DNA of 64,000 bases from JASLBX01 sp036374175 (lineage in GTDB: Bacteria > Actinomycetota > Actinomycetes > Jiangellales > Jiangellaceae). The position numbers and the translations under genes are program-made. Below the pieces are notes generated by a model. That model ran no database searches. It was not told the DNA's origin and saw only the letters and a program-made list of their open reading frames with translations. This document shows, piece after piece, positions 1 to 6,472 of the stretch (positions are counted from its first letter, which is position 1; each line of letters begins with the position of its first letter). Where the stretch lies: the NCBI GenBank assembly GCA_036374175.1, contig DASUUH010000149.1:1-64000 (forward strand), read 5' to 3'.

Positions 1-557
1 CGCAGCATCGACCAGGACCCGTTGGACAGCCCGCCGATGTTGGTGAACCGCTCCAGCGGCATGCCGATCAGAGCGGCGATACCGAGGCGCGCCGCGCCGC
101 CGTGGGTGGTCAGCACCGCCAAACCGTCGTCGGGCAGTTTGTCTGCGATGTCGCGGACCGCCTCGGCCATCCGGGCGGCGACTTCTTGCCTCGTCTCACC
201 ACCCCCGACGCGCAGCAGCGGGTCACCGGCCCGCCAGGCCAGGTATTCCTGCGGCCACCGGGCGGCGATCTCGGCGCCGGTCAGGCCTTGCCACTCGCCG
301 GCAAATGTCTCGCGCAGTCGGGGGTCGACGCTAACGTCGAGCCCGGCGAGTGCCGCGAGCGCGGCCATCGTGTCTCGGGTTCTTTTCAGGTCCGACGAGA
401 CCAGCAGATCCGGGGACAACGCCGCGAGGCGCCGGGCCGCGTCGTGGGCTTGCTTGCGTCCGGCGGGATCAAGGGCTATGTCGGTCTGACCCTGGAACCG
501 GCCGGCGGCATTCCACTCGGTGCGCCCATGCCGCCACAGAACGACGCGACGGCTCAC
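1..557 (-). CDS. Histidine phosphatase family protein (3' end beyond window)
   Basis: Phosphoglycerate-mutase-like phosphatase. The N-terminus reads VVLWRHGRTEWNAAGRFQGQ, the RHG phosphohistidine motif of the branch-1 histidine phosphatase family. A late THGGAARLGIAALIG segment supplies the second catalytic histidine. The GTG start at 557 overlaps the rsfS stop (GTGA), so the two are probably translationally coupled at the end of the nadD-rsfS operon. The frame stays open to base 1, so the C-terminus is missing because of the window edge, not a mutation. Family members act on phosphoglycerate, sugar phosphates or other small phosphoesters; the substrate cannot be read here. Confidence 0.9.
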   Translation of the reverse strand, partial: MSRRVVLWRHGRTEWNAAGRFQGQTDIALDPAGRKQAHDAARRLAALSPDLLVSSDLKRTRDTMAALAALAGLDVSVDPRLRETFAGEWQGLTGAEIAARWPQEYLAWRAGDPLLRVGGGETRQEVAARMAEAVRDIADKLPDDGLAVLTTHGGAARLGIAALIGMPLERFTNIGGLSNGSWSML

Positions 558-952
558 CCCGCCGCCCCGTTGGGGCCCCGGCGTCCCATATGGACTGCCT
601 CGGGCAGCGGGATCAGCGGGCAGTCCTTCCACAGCTTCTCAAGCGAGTAGTACTGGCGATCTTCGGCGTGCTGGACGTGGATCACGATGTCGCTGTAGTC
701 GAGCAGCACCCAGCGGCCCTCGCGCTCGCCCTCACGGCGTAGCGGCCTGGCTTGATGGTCGCGCAGCCGTTCCTCGATGCCGTCGACGATGGCTTTGACC
801 TGGCGGTCGCTGGGCGCGGAGCACACGATGAACACGTCTGTGATGGCTAGTTGCTCGGATACATCGAACGCGATGATGTCGTCGGCGAGCTTGTCACCGG
901 CCGCTTCGGCAGCGGCGATCACGAGCTCACGGGCTCGGTCGGAGACGGGCAA
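554..952 (-). CDS. rsfS: Ribosome silencing factor RsfS (Iojap family)
   Basis: 132-aa Iojap/RsfS protein. The family binds ribosomal protein L14 on the 50S subunit, blocks joining with 30S and lowers translation when nutrients are scarce. The diagnostic segments are DVSEQLAITDVFIVCSAPSD and the C-terminal WVLLDYSDIVIHV followed by YYSLEKLW. The start is TTG at 952 with AGAGG 8 nt upstream; no ATG or GTG fits the conserved N-terminus as well. It lies 39 nt after nadD and its stop overlaps the start of the phosphatase gene, the usual actinobacterial order. Confidence 0.95.
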   Translation of the reverse strand: MPVSDRARELVIAAAEAAGDKLADDIIAFDVSEQLAITDVFIVCSAPSDRQVKAIVDGIEERLRDHQARPLRREGEREGRWVLLDYSDIVIHVQHAEDRQYYSLEKLWKDCPLIPLPEAVHMGRRGPNGAAG

Positions 953-991
953 GCGTCGAACCTCTCGTCGGGTGTCGTCAATCCCAGGATG

Positions 992-1612
992 TCACGTCTT
1001 GGCGACAGTGTAGAGCTGACGTTTGGCGATGTACTGGACAATTCCATCCGGAACGAGGTACCAAATCGGCTCGCCCTGACTCACCCGGTCGCGGCATTCG
1101 GTCGACGAGATGGCCAACGCGGGCACCTCCACCAGGCTCACCTTGCCCTCCGGCAGGCCGATATCCGACAACTCGTGGCCCGGCCGAGTACATCCGACGA
1201 AGTGCGCGAGTTCGAACAACTCGTCGGCGTCGCGCCACGTGAGGATCTGCCCCAGGGCGTCCGCACCGGTGATGAAATACAGGTCCCAGTCCTCGCCCCG
1301 CACCGCTTTGAGGTCGCGCAGCGTGTCCTTCGTGTAGGTCGGCCCTGGTCGGTCGATGTCGACCCGGCTGACCGAGAACCGCGGATTGGACGCCGTCGCG
1401 ATGACGGTCATCAGGTAGCGATCCTCGGCCGGTGAGACCTCCCGCTCCTCCTTCTGCCACGGTTGCCCGGTCGGGACGAAGACCACCTCGTCCAGGTTGA
1501 ACCAGGCCTGGACCTCGCTGGCGGCGACGAGGTGGCCATGGTGAATGGGATCGAACGTCCCGCCCATCACACCGAGCCGCTTGCGGTCAGCCACCGCGCC
1601 CGCTCCCGACAT
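992..1612 (-). CDS. nadD: Nicotinate-nucleotide adenylyltransferase
   Basis: 206-aa NadD, which joins nicotinate mononucleotide and ATP to form deamido-NAD, a step shared by de novo and salvage NAD synthesis. GGTFDPIHHGHL at about residues 17-28 is the nucleotidyltransferase (T/H)xGH motif, and ISSTECR at about 168-174 is the second signature. The ATG at 1612 shares its A with the TGA of the small membrane gene upstream (TGATG), so translation is probably coupled. A longer reading of the frame up to 1693 would overlap that small gene and is not needed. The salvage genes pncA and pncB lie elsewhere in this window. Confidence 0.96.
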   Translation of the reverse strand: MSGAGAVADRKRLGVMGGTFDPIHHGHLVAASEVQAWFNLDEVVFVPTGQPWQKEEREVSPAEDRYLMTVIATASNPRFSVSRVDIDRPGPTYTKDTLRDLKAVRGEDWDLYFITGADALGQILTWRDADELFELAHFVGCTRPGHELSDIGLPEGKVSLVEVPALAISSTECRDRVSQGEPIWYLVPDGIVQYIAKRQLYTVAKT

Positions 1613-1755
1613 CACGCGTGAGGACGGCCCTTGCCGAATGCCAGGACGATGAAGAGCAGGATCAGGAAGATCAGCAGCACGCCGCCACCCCACACCTCGG
1701 GCGAGAACGGCGACTCGACGTGCGTCTCTGCCGCGAGCAGGTCGATCGTGGTCAT
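1612..1755 (-). CDS. 47-aa single-pass membrane protein between proA and nadD
   Basis: Small ORF read directly from the sequence: ATG at 1755, TGA at 1612-1614. The protein starts MTTIDLLAAETHVESPFSPE and continues with WGGGVLLIFLILLFIVLAF, one clear transmembrane helix, then a short basic tail GKGRPHA. It fits exactly between proA and nadD, 19 nt after the proA stop, and its stop overlaps the nadD start by one base. Short membrane proteins at this position are common in actinobacteria, but the function is unknown. The helix, tight packing and overlap make it a believable gene rather than spacer. Confidence 0.8.
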   Translation of the reverse strand: MTTIDLLAAETHVESPFSPEVWGGGVLLIFLILLFIVLAFGKGRPHA

Positions 1756-1774
1756 GGCCGGTTAGCCTACCGGG

Positions 1775-3037
1775 TCACTCCCTGACGTGACCGTCCCCGG
1801 TGACGATGTACGTCGTCGTGGTCAACTCCGGCAACCCCATCGGGCCGCGTGCATGCAGCTTCTGGGTCGAGATGCCGATCTCGGCGCCGAAGCCGAACTC
1901 CTCGCCGTCAGTGAACCGGGTGGACGCATTGACCATGACAGCCGCCGAGTCGACGCTTGCAGCGAACTTTCGCGCGTTGGGCAGCGATCTGGTGACGATC
2001 GCCTCGGTGTGCCCGCTACCCCACCGCCGGATGTGGGCGACCGCTTCGTCGAGCGACGCGACCACACCTGCCGCGATGTCGAGCGAGAGGTACTCAACCG
2101 CCCAGTCGTCGTCAGTGGCCGGGACGATGTTGCCGGCGTGAGCCTGCACGCGCTCGTCGCCATGGACCGTTACCCCGGCCTTCTCCATCGCTTCGAGCAC
2201 CCTCGGCAGGAAGGCGTCGGCCACAGCTTCATGCACCAGGAGCGTCTCGGCCGCGTTACATACGCTCGGACGCTGCGCCTTGGCGTTAAGGACGATGGCA
2301 AGCGCCTGGTCGAGGTCGGCCTCGGCGTCGACGTACACCGTGCAGTTGCCGACGCCGGTCTCAATGACAGGAACCGTCGACTCTTCGACCACGCTGCGAA
2401 TCAGGCCGGCACCGCCCCGCGGGATGAGTACGTCGACCAGCCCGCGGGCGCGCATCAGGTGCTTGGCCGCCTCGTGACCCGTACCGGGGACGAGCTGGAC
2501 GGCGTCCTGCGGAAGTCCGGCAGCGCCCACTGCGCCGCGCAGGACATCCACGATGGCGGCATTGGACGTAGCAGCGCTGGACGAACCCCGTAGGAGCGCA
2601 GCGTTGCCGCTCTTCAGGCAGAGGCCGGCAGCGTCGGCGGTGACGTTGGGACGCCCCTCGTAGATGATGCCCACGACACCCATCGGCACCCGGCGCTGCT
2701 CGACGGACAACCCATTCGGCAGCGCGTACCCGCGCACCACCTCGCCGACCGGGTCGGGCAGCGCGGCGACCTGGCGGAGCCCGTCGGCCATGCCCGCGAT
2801 GCGGCGGTCGTCCAGGCGGAGCCGGTCGATGATGGCCGCCGGGCTGCCGGAGGACTCGGCGCGCGCGATGTCGGCTGCGTTGGCATCGATGATCTGCTGG
2901 GCGTTGGCCTGCAAAGCGTCGGCCATCGCAAGTAGGGCAGCGTCCTTCTCGGCGCGGGTTCGGACGGCAAGGTTCGCGGCGGCCTGCTTGGCCCGCCGAG
3001 CGGCGTCGAGCACCGGCGTGGCAAGGTCCTCGGTCAT
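1775..3037 (-). CDS. proA: Gamma-glutamyl phosphate reductase
   Basis: 420-aa ProA, second enzyme of proline synthesis. It reduces glutamyl-5-phosphate with NADPH to glutamate semialdehyde. It has the aldehyde-dehydrogenase fold, with RVPMGVVGIIYEGRPNVT at about residues 116-133 and the catalytic cysteine at about C260 in QRPSVCNAAE. The ATG at 3037 gives the standard N-terminus; the frame runs upstream to 3085 without support. It follows proB by 63 nt in the obgE-proB-proA-nadD-rsfS order. Confidence 0.97.
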   Translation of the reverse strand: MTEDLATPVLDAARRAKQAAANLAVRTRAEKDAALLAMADALQANAQQIIDANAADIARAESSGSPAAIIDRLRLDDRRIAGMADGLRQVAALPDPVGEVVRGYALPNGLSVEQRRVPMGVVGIIYEGRPNVTADAAGLCLKSGNAALLRGSSSAATSNAAIVDVLRGAVGAAGLPQDAVQLVPGTGHEAAKHLMRARGLVDVLIPRGGAGLIRSVVEESTVPVIETGVGNCTVYVDAEADLDQALAIVLNAKAQRPSVCNAAETLLVHEAVADAFLPRVLEAMEKAGVTVHGDERVQAHAGNIVPATDDDWAVEYLSLDIAAGVVASLDEAVAHIRRWGSGHTEAIVTRSLPNARKFAASVDSAAVMVNASTRFTDGEEFGFGAEIGISTQKLHARGPMGLPELTTTTYIVTGDGHVRE

Positions 3038-3100
3038 GCTCTCGATGTTAGCCCGGTGTCCGGAAGGCGAGACGTTGCCGTCCACACGCCGGACATTCGA

Positions 3101-4252
3101 TCAGGGCCGCAGCACGACCATGTCGTCGCGGTGGACGACTTCACGCTCGTACTCGGGGCCGAGCTCGCGGGCCAACTCACGCGTCGACCGGCCCAGCAGC
3201 GCCGGAAGTTCGGCGGCGTCGTAGTTCACCAGGCCGCGGGCTACGGCCCGGCCATGTTCGTCGACCAGGTCCACGGGATCTCCGGCCGCGAACCGGCCCT
3301 CGACCCCGGTGATGCCGGCCGGCAGCAGCGACTTGCCCCGTTCGACAACCGCACGTACCGCTCCAGCATCCAGCCGCAGCTCGCCCAACGCATCGGTGGC
3401 GTGTTCGAGCCACAGCAGGCGTCTCGCTCGGCGGCCGGTAGCTCTCGGCACGAACCTGGTGCCGACGGGCTCCCCGGCCAGGACGGCGGCGATCTCGCCG
3501 GCCGAGGCCAGCACGACATCGATTCCAGAAGCGGTGGCGATCCGCGCGGCCTCGACCTTCGTCCGCATGCCACCGCTGCCCAGGCCGGCGCGGCCGGTGC
3601 CGCCGATACGCAGCCCGTCCAGGTCGCTGAGGTCGCGGATCTCAGGGACGCGGCGGGTGTGCGGCAGCGCCGGATCGCCGTCGTACAACCCGTCGACGTC
3701 AGACAGCAGGACGAGCGCGTCGGCGTGGGTTAGTTGGGCGACGAGCGCAGCGAGCCGGTCGTTGTCGCCGAACCTGATCTCGTGGGTGGCAACCGTGTCG
3801 TTTTCGTTCACGACAGGAACCACACCGAGGTCGAGCAGCTTGTGCAGCGTGCTGTAGGCGTTGCGGTAGTGGGTGCGCCTGGTCATGTCGTCGACGGTGA
3901 GCAGCACCTGGCCGACGTCCAGGCCGTGCCGGGCGAAGGCGTGGGTGTAGCGCGCCACCAGCAGGCCCTGCCCGACGGCGGCGGCGGCCTGCTGGAGGGC
4001 GAGCTGGCGAGGCCGGCGGGGCAGGTTGAGCGGCGCGAGGCCGGCGGCGATAGCTCCGGACGAGACGAGAATGACCTCGCGCCCACTCGAGCGAGCCTTG
4101 GCTAGCTCATCGACGAGCGCTGTGAGCCGACTGCCGTCCAAGCCACCGGTCCCCGTCGTCAGCGATGACGAACCCACCTTGACCACGATCCGCCCGCCGT
4201 TCGCGAATGCGCTGCGGTCGTTGCGCTCCCCGCCCTGGTACCCGCCTCGCAT
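3101..4252 (-). CDS. proB: Glutamate 5-kinase
   Basis: 383-aa ProB, first enzyme of proline synthesis; it phosphorylates the side-chain carboxylate of glutamate. The amino-acid kinase domain begins with IVVKVGSSSLTT (about residues 22-33), contains VPVVNENDTV, and is followed by a C-terminal PUA domain (about 285-365, with FAAGDPVDLVDEHGRAVARG). Two starts are possible. GTG at 4258 would overlap the obgE stop, while ATG at 4252 lies 6 nt further on. GGGAG sits 5 nt before the ATG, so 4252 is preferred. Proline feedback is known for the family; nothing specific is visible here. Confidence 0.96.
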   Translation of the reverse strand: MRGGYQGGERNDRSAFANGGRIVVKVGSSSLTTGTGGLDGSRLTALVDELAKARSSGREVILVSSGAIAAGLAPLNLPRRPRQLALQQAAAAVGQGLLVARYTHAFARHGLDVGQVLLTVDDMTRRTHYRNAYSTLHKLLDLGVVPVVNENDTVATHEIRFGDNDRLAALVAQLTHADALVLLSDVDGLYDGDPALPHTRRVPEIRDLSDLDGLRIGGTGRAGLGSGGMRTKVEAARIATASGIDVVLASAGEIAAVLAGEPVGTRFVPRATGRRARRLLWLEHATDALGELRLDAGAVRAVVERGKSLLPAGITGVEGRFAAGDPVDLVDEHGRAVARGLVNYDAAELPALLGRSTRELARELGPEYEREVVHRDDMVVLRP

Positions 4253-4254
4253 GG

Positions 4255-5619
4255 TCACTCCCGACCGTTCAGCCGGGTGTCGGTGCCCCTCGGGCCGTGC
4301 AACATCTCGGCGCCCGCCGTGACCGACGGCTCCCACTCGAAGACGACAGCGTTGTCCTCCGGACCGATCAGCACTTCGACGCCGGGCGTGGCACCGGCTT
4401 TTAACAGCTCGTCCTCGACGCCGAGCCGGGCCAACCGATCGGCGAGATAGCCGACGGCCTCATCGTTGCTGAAGTCGGTCTGCCGGACCCAGCGCTCCGG
4501 TTTGGAGCCGCGCACCCGGAAACGCTCACCCTCACGGGTCACGGTGAAGCCCGATTCGTCGACCGCCGCGGGCCGCAGCACCAGCCTGGTCGGCTCGGGC
4601 GGTGGCGCGGCGGCACGCGCCTCGGCGACTACCTTGGCCATTGCGAACGTGAGTTCGCGCAGTCCCTCCCGGGTGGCGGCGGAAATCAGGAACACCGGCC
4701 AGCCGCGCTGTTCGAGATCGGGACGGACCATCTCGGCCAGATCCCGCGCCTCGGGGACATCCACCTTGTTGAGTGCGACCAACCGGGGGCGCTCGGCCAG
4801 ACCGCCGTACGACTCCAATTCGCGCTCGATGACGTCGATGTCCGTGATCGGATCGCGGCCAGGTTCCATCGTGGCGCAATCGACGACGTGAACCAGCGCC
4901 TGGCACCGCTCGACATGTCGCAGGAACTCATGGCCCAACCCGCGCCCTTCGCTGGCGCCTTCGATCAAACCCGGAACGTCCGCGACCGTGTAGCGCACGT
5001 CCCCGGCCTCGACCACACCCAGGTTCGGTGTCAGGGTCGTAAACGGATAGTCGGCGACCTTGGGCCGGGCGGCGGAGATGGCCGCCACCAGGGAAGACTT
5101 GCCGGCGCTGGGGAAGCCGACCAGTCCGACGTCGGCCACACTCTTTAGCTCGAGGACGACGTCGCGCTGCTCGCCCTCTTCACCGCGCAACGCGAAGCCG
5201 GGCGCCTTGCGCCGCTGGCTTGCCAACGCGGCGTTGCCCAGGCCGCCTCGCCCGCCCTGCGCGATCACGTACTTGGTGCCCGCACCCACCAGGTCGACCA
5301 GCATGTCCCCGTCCGGCGTGGATACCACGGTGCCGTCGGGAACGGGCAACACGACATCGCCGCCGCCCGCACCGTGCCGGTTGTCACCTTCACCCGGCGC
5401 ACCGTTGCCCGCACGTCGGTGCGGTGCGCGGTGATAGTCGAGCAGTGTGGTGGTGTTGGGGTCTACCACGAGCACCACGTCGCCACCGTCACCACCGTTG
5501 CCCCCGTCCGGGCCCCCCAGCGGCTTGAACTTCTCCCGGTGGATCGACACGCAGCCGTGCCCGCCATTGCCTGCGGCGACGTGCAGCACGACGCGGTCGA
5601 CGAACGACGGTATCGCCAT
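4255..5619 (-). CDS. obgE: GTPase ObgE/CgtA
   Basis: 454-aa Obg GTPase, an essential protein linked to late 50S assembly and stress signalling. The glycine-rich Obg domain spans about residues 1-158 (KPLGGPDGGNGGDGGDV). The G domain has GFPSAGKSS at about 168-176, ADVPGLIEGASEGRGLG as switch region/G3, and ALNKVD as G4. An OCT domain follows at about 345-425. The long C-terminal tail is typical of actinobacteria. It lies downstream of rplU-rpmA, separated from rpmA by a 98-nt gap that holds an intrinsic terminator. Confidence 0.97.
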   Translation of the reverse strand: MAIPSFVDRVVLHVAAGNGGHGCVSIHREKFKPLGGPDGGNGGDGGDVVLVVDPNTTTLLDYHRAPHRRAGNGAPGEGDNRHGAGGGDVVLPVPDGTVVSTPDGDMLVDLVGAGTKYVIAQGGRGGLGNAALASQRRKAPGFALRGEEGEQRDVVLELKSVADVGLVGFPSAGKSSLVAAISAARPKVADYPFTTLTPNLGVVEAGDVRYTVADVPGLIEGASEGRGLGHEFLRHVERCQALVHVVDCATMEPGRDPITDIDVIERELESYGGLAERPRLVALNKVDVPEARDLAEMVRPDLEQRGWPVFLISAATREGLRELTFAMAKVVAEARAAAPPPEPTRLVLRPAAVDESGFTVTREGERFRVRGSKPERWVRQTDFSNDEAVGYLADRLARLGVEDELLKAGATPGVEVLIGPEDNAVVFEWEPSVTAGAEMLHGPRGTDTRLNGRE

Positions 5620-5644
5620 CGCTACACCTCACCTCACCTGCGAA

Positions 5645-5686
5645 AACTTAAAAGGGCGGGCCGGTCGTTGTGACCGGTCCGCCCTT
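5645..5686 (-). terminator. Intrinsic terminator between rpmA and obgE
   Basis: Inverted repeat with arms 5652-5666 and 5672-5686 (AAGGGCGGGCCGGTC against GACCGGTCCGCCCTT), a 5-nt loop and one G.T pair. On the minus strand the hairpin is followed by TTTTAAGTTTT, a proper U-rich tail. It would end or attenuate the rplU-rpmA transcript before obgE, allowing higher ribosomal protein output than ObgE output. Confidence 0.85.
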
Positions 5687-5716
5687 CGTTGGCTTGTTTC
5701 GACGCCTAAGCGGGGG

Positions 5717-5974
5717 TCACTCCCCCGCCGGGATCACGTTGACGACCTTGCGGCCGCGGCGGACGCCGAACTCGACGGCGCCCTCGGCGGTCGCGAAGAG
5801 TGTGTCGTCGCCACCACGGCCGACGTTCAGGCCGGGGTGAAAGTGCGTGCCCCGCTGGCGAACGATGATCTCGCCGGCGTTCACGATCTGACCGGCGAAC
5901 CGCTTGACGCCGAGCCGCTGAGCGTTGGAGTCGCGCCCGTTCCTGGTGGACGAGGCGCCCTTCTTGTGTGCCAT
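5717..5974 (-). CDS. rpmA: 50S ribosomal protein L27
   Basis: 85-aa L27, a 50S protein whose N-terminus reaches the peptidyl transferase centre. The start MAHKKGASSTRNGRDSNAQR and QRGTHFHPGLNVGRGGDDTL are diagnostic. The N-terminus begins directly with MAHKKG, so there is no cleavable extension of the Firmicutes kind. It begins 12 nt after the rplU stop, and a strong terminator follows 30 nt after its stop. Confidence 0.98.
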   Translation of the reverse strand: MAHKKGASSTRNGRDSNAQRLGVKRFAGQIVNAGEIIVRQRGTHFHPGLNVGRGGDDTLFATAEGAVEFGVRRGRKVVNVIPAGE

Positions 5975-5986
5975 GGCAGCGTCCCC

Positions 5987-6298
5987 TTACTTGGCCTTGA
6001 TATCGGTCACCTTGACCTGGGTGTACTTCTGGCGATGACCCATGCGGCGGCGGTAACCGGACTTGTTCTTGAAGTGCTGAATCCTGATCTTCGGGCCCTT
6101 GGTGGCGCCGAGGACCTCGGCCGTGACGGACACCTTCGCCAGTTTGTCCGGGCTGGACGTGACCTGCTCACCGTCGACGAGCAGGACCGCGGGCAGCGAG
6201 ATGGTAGAACCGGTCTCGCCGTCGATCCGGTCGATGTCGATGACATCGCCGACGGACACCTTCTGCTGGATGCCGCCACTGCGGACGATCGCGTACAC
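5987..6298 (-). CDS. rplU: 50S ribosomal protein L21
   Basis: 103-aa L21, a 23S rRNA-binding 50S protein. The N-terminus from the GTG at 6298 reads MYAIVRSGGIQQKVSVGDVI, the normal family start and length. The open frame up to 6361 would add about 21 residues not found in L21. The C-terminal FKNKSGYRRRMGHRQKYTQV is characteristic. It is first in the rplU-rpmA transcript and has a consensus-like promoter about 95 nt upstream. Confidence 0.97.
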   Translation of the reverse strand: MYAIVRSGGIQQKVSVGDVIDIDRIDGETGSTISLPAVLLVDGEQVTSSPDKLAKVSVTAEVLGATKGPKIRIQHFKNKSGYRRRMGHRQKYTQVKVTDIKAK

Positions 6299-6392
6299 CG
6301 CGGGCTCACTCTCTCGTGTCGGGCTTACAGGCGCACGTTCGCTGGTTAGCGGCGGGCGCACGGATTGGTGGCGCGAGACGCGCCGACGCTCA

Positions 6393-6422
6393 AGAATACG
6401 GAGTCGGCCGCTCCGAGGTCAA
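6393..6422 (-). promoter_or_regulatory. Housekeeping sigma promoter of rplU-rpmA
   Basis: On the minus strand TTGACC (6422-6417) is separated by 18 nt from TATTCT (6398-6393). Both boxes are close to the vegetative consensus TTGACA/TATAAT. The start would be near 6386, leaving a leader of about 88 nt before the rplU GTG. The segment lies in the 174-nt gap after the rne stop, so rplU-rpmA need not depend on rne read-through. Confidence 0.6.
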
Positions 6423-6472
6423 ACCGGCTCCGCCGCTGCCGTCGCCGGGGCCGTACCAGCGTTCGAGCTTGC

